Shown here piece by piece: positions 1 through 10,014 of a DNA stretch of 64,000 nucleotides. Position 1 is the stretch's first letter; each line of letters begins with the position of its first letter. A model generated the notes under the pieces. That model saw nothing but the letters and a program-made list of their open reading frames with translations, made no database searches and had not been told where the DNA came from. Source of the stretch: Diphasiastrum complanatum (taxonomy: Eukaryota > Streptophyta > Lycopodiopsida > Lycopodiales > Lycopodiaceae); assembly GCA_029204225.1 (NCBI GenBank), contig CM055094.1:29620107-29684106 (forward strand). Direction: 5' to 3'. Position numbers and translations under genes: made by a program.

Positions 1-340
1 TGTAAAATCTTTAAACTTTCGTAGGAGATCAAAGGGTGGTTCCACAAAGTTTGCTAGAACTTTGAAAATCATTTGTGTTGAGTTACTACTGGATGTGGAA
101 ACTTGGTCTGATTGTTTGGTTGTTGTCTCTGTAGAGAAGGGCTTAATCAGTTGTTTAAGCTTCTCACGCATCTGTTTCTAACGCTCGGTTAATTTTGTAT
201 CAATAATTTTAGTTTTTTGTAACCAAGGGTTTGGAGGTTTTTGAGTGGGCGGTGTTGTTGCCTCACTTATCATGTCGTCATCGATTGTATTCCAGACTTC
301 GTATGGATACACGTCCCATGTATATACTTTGGGCTTGGGC

Positions 341-943
341 CTATATGCTTTTGTGTTGGGTACTTTGGATGTCAGTTGGATGAGCCAACGACCCTGGTGA
401 CTTGATCTCCTGAGGAATTGATTTTGGCGGATAATGTTCGGCTTCTAGATAAAGGAGTACATGTTCATCCATCATTTCAACATCAGCCATGGAAATAATA
501 CCTTCTTCCGAAACATGGGCGGTAGAGATGCTAGGTTCTCCTGGGCACCAAGCTATAGGAATCGGGTCAATCATCATAAGTGGGATGATGGGTGTATCAA
601 TGTCTGTAGAAGATGGTAGAATGTCCACATTTCCTGCAACGGTTTCGATACGACATCGATTGGAATCAGCACAGTCCAGAATGGCTAGTGCTTGACCCCA
701 ATTTATTATGTCTGTGGATCTCGTATAGTGGCCTTTTAGTTGGATCGGGACACTATCTGATTTTGTCATAAGTTGTTGATGACCAATCATCATAAACTTT
801 AGCGGGCTTGACATGGCCAGTTGAGTTAACAATGACTCGTTTGTCGTGATTGCCAAAGGTGATTTTGCCATGCTTCCAATCTTGGACAACGTCTGCCATC
901 TGGAGCCAGAGTGTACCAAGAAGGAGTTGATAAGTATTTGCAT
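341..943 (-). pseudogene. Unassigned ORF after the protease
   Basis: A 200-codon open frame overlaps the end of the protease frame in another phase. In the retroelement order it would be the linker between protease and reverse transcriptase, but I recognise no motif in it. Its early part re-reads protease sequence out of frame; the unique part is roughly the last 130 residues. It may simply be decayed polyprotein sequence. Confidence 0.3.
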
Positions 944-1508
944 CTTTTGGTAAGTCTAAGATGACACAATCAATTACAAATTTGAAACCTACAATGCAAA
1001 CATTGATATTCGATAAATGACCAGCAGGGTCTATAACTCGTTGATCAGCCATGCATCTATAACGTGGTTGATTGAGGGTATGGAAGCCCCATGACTTTGC
1101 CAATGACAAAGCCATTATATTTACACCTGATCCGCTATCAAGGATAGCAGATACTATGGGATAGTCTTTAAAGGACATAGGCAAGGTGATGCTAGTCCCC
1201 TTAGCAACACCTACATTCAGCAGATTCATTGGAATCTGAGGAATTTCAGGAATCTCTTCTGTTTTCCATTGGTCGTCAAGAATAGTAGGCAGCTGAAAAC
1301 TATGATGGAAATAGCGTTGAAGCCCAATGAAAGATTTTATCGTGCTATGGAATGGCACGGTGAGTTGAGCTTGCAGGAGGTCAGACAATACTTCAAGTCC
1401 CTGTAGGGATTGATCTTTTTCGAGGATTTGAGCGGATAACAGACTTTCTGTATGTTCTTCCTCTCGCAAAAACTCATTTTTAAATTTATCGTACTGTCTT
1501 TGTTCCAC
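753..1508 (-). pseudogene. Retropepsin-like aspartic protease of a gypsy-type element
   Basis: This 251-codon frame contains the active-site triad motif as AILDSGSGVNIM near residue 125. A hydrophobic-Gly motif follows about 80 residues later (LLLGTLWLQ), the usual flap and second-loop arrangement of single-domain retropepsins in plant Ty3/gypsy elements. The enzyme would cut the Gag-Pol polyprotein. The frame is open over the whole domain, but its neighbours in the polyprotein are out of phase, so it is not expected to be expressed as a working polyprotein. Confidence 0.65.
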
Positions 1509-1589
1509 TTTTGGGTGTGGGTAGTCTTTGGGTAATGTGGAAGCTGTGAGGTGGCTTCCGTGATGGTCAGCTGATTTGACAATGTTTTG

Positions 1590-1808
1590 CTATTGTTCTT
1601 GGTGTTGGCGTTGTGCTATAGTGAGAACTCTAACAGGTTCGGATGATATATGACGTGTTGGAAGGATCTTGTTAGGTTGTTTAGGACAGTCTTTGAAACT
1701 GTGTTTGCGAACATAGTTTGGACACTCCGCATGGTATTGGTTCTTAACTTTACAGTAAACCATGATGAAGTGGCTAGTTTTGCCACAAATAAAACAGTGG
1801 TTGCTCAT
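1590..1808 (-). pseudogene. Cys/His-rich gag segment
   Basis: This short frame holds CFICGKTSH followed by further Cys residues (CPNYVRKHSFKDCPK). It resembles a zinc-knuckle region with altered spacing between gag and protease. It would bind the genomic RNA in the nucleocapsid. It lies just upstream of the protease in the - strand order. Called by spacing and position only. Confidence 0.4.
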
Positions 1809-2003
1809 TGGTCCTGTGGCAATAGCATAACCATCTTGGATGGCTAGCTGTGCTGGATTTTTCGATGGTGTGGAATACTCATCCCGTTTGGATGAGCATG
1901 AGTTGTCGGTTTGATATGGTTGAGAACTAGTAGATGGGAGTGTTGTATAGTGATGATATGAGTGATCGAAGGAGTTATCTACAAGATGTGTTTGTGCTGA
2001 TTC

Positions 2004-2303
2004 TCAAGGGTGTCTATGTTTTTGTGCTCCTAGATCAGGTTGTCCCCTTGGAGGTGGTCCTAAGAGTGCAAGCTGTTGTTGAAGTTCATGTCTAGATTGT
2101 CTGGACAACTCTTGTATATGAACTTGGTTGTTTTGTGGTGGGTAGTGTTGGTGCTGGTTTTGTGAAACAAACTGTTGTCGAGGAGGCTGATAATGTCCCC
2201 CTGACTGGTTGTGAGGCTGGTTCCTCGGGTTATAATGGCAATAGATTGAGGTATGACCCATAAAGTCACAAATGTCGCATTTGATCAATGAAGTATTTGA
2301 CAC
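2004..2303 (-). pseudogene. Gag nucleocapsid CCHC zinc knuckle
   Basis: The frame begins with CDICDFMGHTSIYC, a perfect C-x2-C-x4-H-x4-C knuckle, followed by a long Gln/Pro/His-rich stretch. Such knuckles coat retroelement RNA. It follows the capsid part in the - strand order and precedes the protease. The frame ends early and does not join the protease frame without shifts. Confidence 0.55.
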
Positions 2304-3130
2304 CGGTTGGTATGATGGGCACTGATTGCCAATGTGTGCACCTCGACAGTGAGGGCATCATGTATTCTCTCTCGTCTATGGTGGATTTGGCCAGTGGGTA
2401 ATTGACCCAGCATCGAACTCTGGATAGACTTAAGAGTGTTTTGAAACTCTTTCATGACTTTTTCCATCTGTTGTTGGTGTTGCTGGTTAAGCAGCTCCAT
2501 TTGTGTTTTCCATAACTGTTCTCGTGTTTTCTCATTTGGTCGAGCTTCTTGGATAGCGCAATGTGCTCTCCGTTCATGTGGCTCATTGACATCTGAGCTT
2601 CGTCTTCTTCTCAAATGACATAAAAAATGGCTTGTTTCAATGATGTGTACTCATCATTGGAGCGAAGTTCACATCTTATCCATCGTGGGAGTCCAATGAG
2701 GAACCAAATGATGAGCATAGATTCGGTTGGTTGTTTTTGTACCTAACTTTTTAATCTTTTAAATCTTTCTATGTAGTCATGTACTTTCTCATCTTTTGTC
2801 ATTTTGATGTTACTCACCTTGAAAAAAGGACTTTCAATCAAACAAAATGGTTTAAACGTTTGATGAAGGCTTCCTTCAAGAGTGACCAGTCTCGTTTATC
2901 ATCACGATCAAGGTTAAAAAACCATTCTTGTGCTCAATCGATCATGGTCATCGAGAAGAGCTGAACCATGGCTTCTGGTGATGTCTCGCCATAGACATCG
3001 CATGCGTTCTCAAGGACTTGAAGAAATCTTTGAGGTCAATGTTGTTCTCGTACTTAGGTAAATCTAACTTCGGAGTACGTTTTTCAGTACGCGGAACATT
3101 ATTTGCAAAAGCTTGTTTAAGTGAGCTCAT
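2285..3130 (-). pseudogene. Retrotransposon gag (capsid) remnant
   Basis: Three out-of-phase pieces on the - strand. Around 3130-2948 the protein reads PKLDLPKYENNIDLKDFF. At 2930-2840 it reads AQEWFFNLDR and then a W..LKEAF..RLNHF pattern, the classic Ala-x-x-Trp-Phe signature of the plant retrotransposon gag family. At 2614-2285 there is a Gln/Glu-rich, probably coiled-coil segment. Stop codons separate the pieces, so the gene is dead. Confidence 0.6.
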
Positions 3131-3150
3131 GCATGTGAAGATTCTACTAC

Positions 3151-3744
3151 AAAAGAAGGCTTTCTTTGAACCTTTGTTAGGTCATAAAAAGGTCGATTGT
3201 TTTTTGCAACGTGGGCAGGCCCCAGGCAGGGTTCCCCAGCTATCTCTCTAGCTCTGGATACGACGACAATTGAGAAGTCTAGCTTTTCTCAAGTGCAGTC
3301 AATCGTGTGGAACTCCATTTCACATGGGTTCCCATCTATCAAATGGGTTGGTTGATGGCTCATGGATTTGGGACTTCATCCTAGAATATCTATTGAATCG
3401 AGCCTATTCGGTAGATGGAGAGACCATCTCTGGTGGATAGTCATTTGTGGAATTCGAATCGTAAGGACGATCCATAGCAAATCTAGAGTACCTTAGAATT
3501 GGGCAAGTAGGGCTCTTGGACTCTTTGGTAACTTGACTGTTTTTTTTTTCTTGGCCAAAATATTAGTCAGATACGAATAATGTGGTGCTGTCCAAATGGC
3601 ACAATTGTTTCGTTTTTTGGTGCTAGGATCTTACAATAAACTGGGAAAGAACTGTGGTACTTAGCAAACACTGAGATCTAGTCAAAGAATCAAATTGACT
3701 TTGTTTTGAAGTTAACTTAGTTCAGACTGTAAGTTGAAACTCTC
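3151..3744. other. No gene seen; probable 5' leader of the gypsy-like remnant
   Basis: No coding signal on either strand. Its position just upstream (in - strand sense) of gag suggests the untranslated leader of that element, but I could not identify a convincing primer-binding site or LTR edge here. Confidence 0.3.
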
Positions 3745-4300
3745 GGTTGAGAGTTGATAGAAAAGTCTGGTCGAGATCTGAGAAAATGGCTTCGGTCGAG
3801 ATTAGACAAAGTGCTTCGGTCGAGATCTAACAGAATGTGTTCAGTCGAGATCAGGATGGAAGGCTCCAATCGAGATTTAACACACACGTATGAAAGACCA
3901 TACTTTCTGCCTGTTCACATTTCGTACGGTGTTTTGTTTTTAAGGGCCGTTGTTGTCCGGTTGAGATCTGATAGAAAGCTTCGGTTGAGATCTAAGAGAA
4001 AGCCTTCGGTCGAGATCTGAGAGAAAGCCTCATGTCAAGATCTGACAGGATGTCTCCGATCGAGATTTGACAGGATGCTTTGGTCGAGATTTCAATGGAA
4101 TGCCCTCGGTTGAGATTTGATAGAAAGCTTACGATCAAGATCTGACAGAGTGCTTCCGGTCAAGATTTGACAGGATGCCTTCGGTGAGATTTGATAGGAT
4201 GCTTCGGTGGAGATTTCAACAAAAAGGCTCCGGTTGAGATGTCAACTGAAAGGCTCCGGTAAGATCTGATCAATGAGCATCAGTTGAGGTTTAACTCGGG
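3745..4300. repeat. Imperfect tandem array, unit about 24-26 bp
   Basis: About twenty degenerate copies of a unit close to GGTCGAGATCTGACAGAATG followed by CTTC run head to tail, with one interruption near 3900-3955. Copies vary at several positions (TCGAGATC / TTGAGATT / TCAAGATC) and between GAATGCTT and GAAAGCCT. The array lies between the gypsy-like remnant and the left LTR of copia element A. It does not encode a sustained protein repeat. Confidence 0.8.
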
Positions 4301-4351
4301 ACTTTGCAGGATATGTCTAGTAGGGATTCGGTCGAGAGTTGGGGTGTGGTT

Positions 4352-5173
4352 TGTGCAAAAAGTACAAAAAGGACCAAGAGTGGATCCTAATCTGATCCTC
4401 AAGAGGGATTGGTTGTCAGATTACTTGATCTATCAATGTACTTGAGATTAAGATCAATCTAGATCAATTCTAGACACAAAATCCTAACAAGAACAATCAT
4501 TAATTGAAGGTAGGTGTACTTTCTGGTTTCACACGTGTGAAACATTGTCTGAGTATGGACTCCAACCTGAAAATCAAGTACACATTGATAGAACCTCAAA
4601 ACAATCAAAACAAATGTAGACAAATGGAGAGAATCACTCAAAATTGCTTCCAAAACCAAGATTGGTGTCTCACATTGATTATGGCCAAATAAGCCTCTAT
4701 TTATACACTTTTGGAGCTCGAGGTACTGATCATGCATCATATCTCACACGTGTGAGGATGCCTTGTCACCATCATGCAATTTGGCACTTGGATCAAAACT
4801 TTCCATTTTGGGCATTTTCGGTTTATTTTTCTACTATATGGAGATCTTCATGGAAATATTCTAGAAGCAAAAACTCGCCTACTTCAGCTATTTCCACATG
4901 TGTGAGCTGTCCTCTACACATGGTATGTGACACCTATTCAAAATATTTGGCTCATGCAATCATTAGATTGGTGCCATGTGTCATATCTCTAGAAAACTAG
5001 TTTTTGGCCATTTTAGCCACTAGAACTTGAATTAAATCATATGTACAACATATATGATTATGGTACATGAAAAGTACACTAGTTTCACACGTGGGAACAG
5101 GCTCCACACATGTGTGTCTATCCTATATACAAGATTTTTGGCCTCTACCAAGCTTATTTTTGCATTTTTCACA
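4352..5173 (-). repeat. 3' LTR of copia element A
   Basis: This repeat begins TGTGCAAAAAGT and ends TTTTTCACA on the + strand, so its ends are inverted (TGTG...CACA). A - strand TATA-like box (TATAAATAGAGG, near 4690-4701) supports the - orientation. It contains several palindromes centred on CACGTG or CACATG, including an 18-bp perfect one, GTTTCACACGTGTGAAAC, at 4526-4543. The bounds follow the solo LTR at 46546-47378, whose ends are fixed by its target duplication. Confidence 0.88.
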
Positions 5174-5185
5174 CTCCTCAAAAAT

Positions 5186-6595
5186 CTAGCTTGGTAAATC
5201 TAGCATAGATCTATCTATAACTCCAAGAGCCAATCTTAATTTTATAAATGGATCTTTAGGAAATGCCTTGGTGAGTATATCAGCAATGCAATCTGATGAT
5301 GAAACATGAATAAGCTTGATCTCCTTTGCTTGCACTTTCTCCCTCACGAAATGATGTGCAATCTCGATGTGCTTTGTTTGAGCATGCAAGGCTGGATTGT
5401 TTGCAAGTTGTTGAGCTGCTTGATTATCACAATATATGCATGGAATGTCTTCATCCTTGATCACATGTAGCTCCTCCTTCTAAGCCAAAGAACCTCCTTT
5501 GTTGTTGTTGTCATAGCTTTATATTCGGATTCTATTGATGAAAGAGAGATGGTATCTTGCTTTTTGGAAAGCCAAGATATAGCTCCCCCACATAAGAATG
5601 TAGCAAATGCACTTATGGATCTTCTATCCATTTTGTCACCTGCAAAACTTGAGTCTTGATTCCATCTAGATCATTTCCTGTGAGTATAATGTCATCGACA
5701 TATAAAACTAAGATAATGATCTTTCCATCATTACATTTGTAGTACAATGATGGTTCATAAAAACTTACAACAAATCCAATGGAGATAAGATAGGAATGCA
5801 AGCTAGAGTACCATGCTCTTGGTGCTTGCTTGAGTCCATAAAGACTCTTCTTCAAGAGACACACCTTGTCTTCTTCTCCCAAGAATCCATTCAAGAAAGC
5901 ATTTGTCACATCAAGTTGGAAGAGCTCCCATTTGAAAGAAGTTGCAAGACATATGATTAATCTAATGGTCACAAGCTTTGCAACAGGTGCAAAGGTTTCA
6001 TCATAATCTATGCCTTGACTTGCAAAAAACCTTTTGCTACAAGTCTAGCTTTGTACTTATGAATGGAACCATCTTGATTATATTTCAATCTATATATCCA
6101 TTTACAAGTAAGAGGCTTCTTTCCATAAGGTAAATCAACAAGTTTCCAAGTTTGATTTTCCATTAATGCATCAAACTCTACTTGCATAGCTTTCCTCCAA
6201 TATTGAGACTTATTTGCTTCCTCAAAACTAGTTGGTTCTTCAAGCATAGTAGTCAAGAAAGTACAAGAGTTGAGTAGCTGAGAATCTTCTCTTTGCTCCC
6301 CTTTGTCACTATAAGTGAGCCTTGATGGCTCAATCCTTGTCCTTGTTGACCTTCTTGGCACCCTTGGACTTGGAGTAGGTTCCACTTGGTCTTCATCTTC
6401 ATGAAGCTCCTCCTCGGCCATAGCATGATCTTTGACAAGTTGAGTGTTGTTGGAAGTCACCTTTCCTTTGGCTTGGAGAGATTCATCAAAAAGTACATCT
6501 CTACTAGGCAACTTTTTTTGTAATAGGATCATATATCCTATAAGCTTTCTTACTTTCACTATAACCAACAAAGATGCCTTTGAAAGAAGTGGCAT
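5186..6595 (-). pseudogene. Copia A reverse transcriptase / RNase H, internally deleted
   Basis: Three pieces remain. 6595-6008 ends in the start of the reverse transcriptase ([29 protein letters not shown]). 5972-5613 carries QLDVTNAFLNG and the catalytic YVDD. 5464-5186 is the RNase H end (CDNQAAQQL, KHIEI, DILTKAF). Relative to element B, about 45 bp are lost before EDKVCLLKK and about 450 bp between YVDD...LDGIK and the RNase H end, removing most RNase H catalytic residues. The enzyme would copy element RNA into DNA; this copy cannot. Confidence 0.85.
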
Positions 6596-8234
6596 CTTCC
6601 TTTTTCCTTGTTTCTAAAAGAATATCTACATAACAAGTACATCCAAAAACTTTCAAATGACTAAGATTTGGCTTTTTGCCAAACAATACTTCATAAGGTG
6701 TAAGTCCTTTAATGGCACTATTAGTCAATCTATTGCAAAGAAAGTTTGCACATAAAATAGCTTCTTCCCAAAATGAAATAGGAAGAGATGCATCTAATCT
6801 CATAGCTTTAGCACACTCACATAGTGTCCTATTCTTTCTCTCAGCTACTCCATTTTGTTGTGGAGTATATGTACAAGTAAACTCTCTCTTTATGCCATTA
6901 GTTTCACAAAACTCTTCCATCCTATTGGAGATGTACTCCCCTCCATTATCACTTCTTAATACTTTCAAGCTAGTATTAAGTTGCTTTTCCACAAGAGTTT
7001 TGAACTTTACAAAGGACTCAAAAACTTCACTTTTCTTAGACAAGAGATAAACCCAAGAGTATCTTGATTTATCATCAATAAAAGTGACATACATAAGAGC
7101 TCCACCATTTGATTCATGTGAAAATGAATGAACATCCGAGTGTATAAGGTCAAGAGGAGAGTTAGATCTTATCAAAGATCTCTTGAAAGGAATCTTATGA
7201 GATTTGGAGAGTCCACAAGCTTCACAAAGCTTGCCACACTTGGATATGGTTTTGGGAAGTCCTCTTGCTAGCTCCTTTGTCACCATGGTCTCCATAGCTT
7301 TGTAGTTAGGATGGCCTAACCTTTTGTGCCATAATTCCACTTGAGTGAGCTCCTCCCTTGCCATGTTCACACTTCCAACCATCACATTGACATCCAATTT
7401 GAATAACCTCCCTTGCTTGAAACCACTAGCAATACATTTTTCATCTTTCAAGATAGAACATACTCCATGCTTGAAATGTACATCTAATCCACTATCCATA
7501 AGTTGTCCTACACTCAACAAGTTCTTTGTAATTGAAGGTACATAAAGAACATTGTCTAGATCTACTTTTTTAGATAATCCTAGACATAAAGGAATGGATC
7601 CAACACCTACAATCTCACATTCTTGATCACTTGCAGTGAGGATAAATCTCTTAGAACTATTGTAAGAAAGTAGATTAGAAAAGTAGTCTTTTTGGTGAGT
7701 CATGTGAGAGCTTGCCCCACTATCAATCCACCAAGTGTCTTTATTAGTTGTTTGTGGTGAGGATACCATCAAAGATAGATTGCCTTCTTCCTCCTCCTCA
7801 AGCACAAGATTGCCTTGATTGTCCTTCTCTTGGGCATTCTTCTTCTTGTAGCACTCGGATGCAAAATGTCCCTTTTTTCCACAAAAGAAACACTTTAGCT
7901 TCTTCTTGTCCTTCTTGCTCTTGCCTTTGGAACTTGATGCTCTGTCTTTGTTCTCCATCTCCATGTCTTGAGTCTTCTTGGATGGAAACTTCTTCTTTTT
8001 GCCTTTCAAAGAAAAATTAGCTTTTTCATCACCATCATTCAAAGATAAGGAACTCATCCTACCTCTGATATGAAGCATTCTAATCTCCTCACTAACAAGC
8101 ACACTATGAAGTTTTTCAATACTAGGAAGTGAATCTTGAATAGCAAAGATTTGAAAAAGATTGGAATAATCATCTCTTAATCCATTGATTTGAACTAATT
8201 CATCATCTTTGATTTTATCATCTGTAGAAGACAA
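6504..8234 (-). CDS. Copia A gag end, protease and integrase (576-codon open frame)
   Basis: This is an uninterrupted frame in the middle of the polyprotein. The zinc knuckle CFFCGKKGHFASEC lies at residues 115-128, the protease active site DSGASSHMT at 171-179, and the integrase HHCC finger at H303/H308/C337/C340. The integrase catalytic triad is D367 (IHSDV), D429 (RSDNGGE) and E465 (AERKN). It would process the polyprotein and insert element DNA. The frame begins inside gag and ends before reverse transcriptase, where a shift leads into the next piece. All catalytic residues are kept, which suggests a fairly young copy. Confidence 0.88.
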   Translation of the reverse strand: MSSTDDKIKDDELVQINGLRDDYSNLFQIFAIQDSLPSIEKLHSVLVSEEIRMLHIRGRMSSLSLNDGDEKANFSLKGKKKKFPSKKTQDMEMENKDRASSSKGKSKKDKKKLKCFFCGKKGHFASECYKKKNAQEKDNQGNLVLEEEEEGNLSLMVSSPQTTNKDTWWIDSGASSHMTHQKDYFSNLLSYNSSKRFILTASDQECEIVGVGSIPLCLGLSKKVDLDNVLYVPSITKNLLSVGQLMDSGLDVHFKHGVCSILKDEKCIASGFKQGRLFKLDVNVMVGSVNMAREELTQVELWHKRLGHPNYKAMETMVTKELARGLPKTISKCGKLCEACGLSKSHKIPFKRSLIRSNSPLDLIHSDVHSFSHESNGGALMYVTFIDDKSRYSWVYLLSKKSEVFESFVKFKTLVEKQLNTSLKVLRSDNGGEYISNRMEEFCETNGIKREFTCTYTPQQNGVAERKNRTLCECAKAMRLDASLPISFWEEAILCANFLCNRLTNSAIKGLTPYEVLFGKKPNLSHLKVFGCTCYVDILLETRKKEDATSFKGIFVGYSESKKAYRIYDPITKKVA

Positions 8235-8592
8235 CTCTCAAAGATTTGATTCTAAAGACATAATTTTGGGCACTTTCACTACTTCCTTTCATGATTTGAA
8301 GGATTTGATTCCTAAGCATGAGTATCCTTGAAGTGTTCTTGGATCCATAAATGGCTTATAATGAATCCCATGCCTCTTTGGATGTGGTACAAGATGAGAT
8401 CTCTTTCAAAAGTTCATTACTTACATTCATTTTTATGCAGTGTAATGCAACTCTACATCTCTCCTCCTGAGGTTCTACTTTCACCTCAAGTACTATGTCA
8501 AGCAAAGACTCCATTCGAACTATCCAAGTAGCATAATTAGTGGATGTAAGTCTTTCACTAGCTTCAAGCAAAAAACCACCCATTGATGCCAT
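8235..8592 (-). pseudogene. Copia A gag N-terminal part
   Basis: The frame starts MASMGGFLLEASERL and continues NYATWIVRMESLL, the start of the copia capsid (UBN2-type gag), then CRVALHCIKMNVSNELLKEI. It stops at 8356 and resumes out of phase before the 8234 frame. The first ATG at 8592 has the same context in element B. Gag would form the virus-like particle. Confidence 0.7.
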
Positions 8593-9182
8593 TTTTTAAT
8601 GTGAAAAAGCACTAGAAACTCTTATGATTTCTCTAAGAGATCTGAACCTAAAGTCTTCTTGCAATTTAGAAAGCTTATAGACTCAATCCTATCACTCATG
8701 AACCAATCTAGAATGTTGGAAATTTAGATTCTAGGCTCAAACTTGGAAAATCACTCCTTAATCTATGATTTTTAGCAATTTCTCTCTTCAACCTCAACAT
8801 AGACTCAAAAAATCAGAGAAGATCAATTAGTGCACCTAATTCAAGCTTCAATTTTAATTTTTTTGCTGATCTAATCCAAGAACTAATCAAGGAATTAGAT
8901 TCACTATAAAAAAATGCTTGATTTTGCACCAAAAATGACTCAAATTGGGTATGTGAGTTGAATTCTACAAGTTTTTGAAATTCCTTAGTCAAAACCGGAG
9001 CTGTACAGTCTCACTCGTGTGAAAAGGATTCCTACAGCCCACAACAAGATCTAGACCAAAAAATTTGAGGATAGCTATCAAATCCAACTTGCTATACAAA
9101 ATTTGACTAGTTTCCAAAAAACTACTAATGTTGGCTTTGATTTGGATTAACCTTATCAATTTCAACAAAAACTCTTGTACTA
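8593..9182 (-). other. Untranslated leader of copia A
   Basis: No open frame of note. On the - strand it joins the primer-binding site to gag. It is closely matched by 60500-61080 in element B, which confirms it as part of the element. Confidence 0.75.
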
Positions 9183-9195
9183 GGCTCTGATACCA
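9183..9195 (-). other. Primer-binding site of copia A
   Basis: The - strand reads TGGTATCAGAGCC, complementary to the 3' end of plant initiator tRNA-Met, and directly adjoins the 5' LTR. It primes minus-strand DNA synthesis. Confidence 0.9.
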
Positions 9196-10014
9196 TGTGC
9201 AAAAAGTACAAAAAGAACCAAGAGTGGATCCTAATCTGATCCTCAAGAGGGATTGGTTGTCAGATTACTTGATCTATCAATCTACTTGAGATTAAGATCA
9301 ATCTAGATCAATTCTAGACACAAAATCCTAACAAAAACAATCATTGATTGAAGGTAGGTGTACTTTCTGGTTTTGCACATGTGAAACACTATCTGAGTAC
9401 GAAATCCAACCTGAAATTCAAGTACACATTGATAGAACCTCAAAACAATCAAAACAAACGTAGACAAATGGAGAGAATCACTCAAAATTGCTTCCAAAAC
9501 CAAGATTGTTGTCTCACATTGATTATGGCCAAATAAGCCTCTATATATACACTTTTGGAGCTCGAGGTACTGATCATGCATCAGATCTCACACGTGTGAG
9601 GATGCCTTGTCACCATCATGCAATTTGGCACTTGGATCAAAAGTTTTCATTTTGGGCATTTTTGGTCTATTTTCCCACTATATGGAGATCTTCATGGAAA
9701 TCTTCTAGAAGCAAAAACCCGCCTACTTCAGCTATTTCCACACATGTGAGTTGTCCTCTACACATGGGATGTGACACCTATTCAAAATATTTGGCTCATG
9801 CAATCATTAGATTGGTGCCATGTGTCATATCTCTAGAAAACTAGTTTTTGGCCATTTTAGCCACTACTTGAATTAGATCATATGTACAACATATATGATT
9901 ATGGTACATGAAAAGTACACTAGTTTCACATGTGGGAACAGGCTCCACACATGTGTGTCTATCCTATATACAAGATTTTTGGCCTCTACCAAGCTTATTT
10001 TTGCATTTTTGACA
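9196..10014 (-). repeat. 5' LTR of copia element A
   Basis: Same sequence as 4352-5173 with scattered substitutions and small indels. It starts TGTGCAAAAAGT next to the primer site. The outer end reads TTTTTGACA where TTTTTCACA is expected. Several palindromes show CACGTG changed to CACATG relative to the other LTR. Confidence 0.85.

Larger units (their letters stand above)
1..3150 (-). mobile_element. Decayed Ty3/gypsy-like retroelement, gag-protease part
   Basis: Read on the - strand, the order is capsid-like gag (3130 to 2600), a CCHC zinc knuckle (2300-2000), a Cys/His-rich segment (1808-1590), an aspartic protease (1508-753) and an unassigned tail that runs off the left edge. This gag-knuckle-protease order and the protease style (ILDSGSGVNIM) fit plant Ty3/gypsy gag-pol. 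The frame is broken many times, so this is a dead copy. Reverse transcriptase and integrase, if present, lie left of the window. I did not find its LTR with certainty. A related pararetroviral origin cannot be excluded without the pol part. Confidence 0.65.
4352..10014 (-). mobile_element. Ty1/copia element A, nearly full length
   Basis: Two same-orientation LTRs (4352-5173 and 9196-10014) bracket a - strand copia polyprotein in the order gag, zinc knuckle, protease, integrase, reverse transcriptase, RNase H. A perfect primer-binding site, TGGTATCAGAGCC read on the - strand, abuts the right LTR at 9183-9195. A purine run, GTGTGAAAAA on the - strand, marks the 3' LTR edge. Compared with sister element B it lacks about 450 bp between reverse transcriptase and RNase H, so it is defective. 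No matching target-site duplication is visible (TGGTT at left, ATTTC at right). Confidence 0.92.

Noticed and set aside
4644-5000. + strand 118-codon ORF repeated at 9488-9844
   Set aside because: It lies in both LTRs of copia A as an antisense frame. It is conserved only because the LTRs are copies of each other and has no known domain.
9183-9195. Possible tRNA gene remnants at the repeated TGGTATCAGAGC sequences
   Set aside because: Each lies exactly next to an LTR edge and is 12-13 nt long, so these are primer-binding sites, not tRNA genes.
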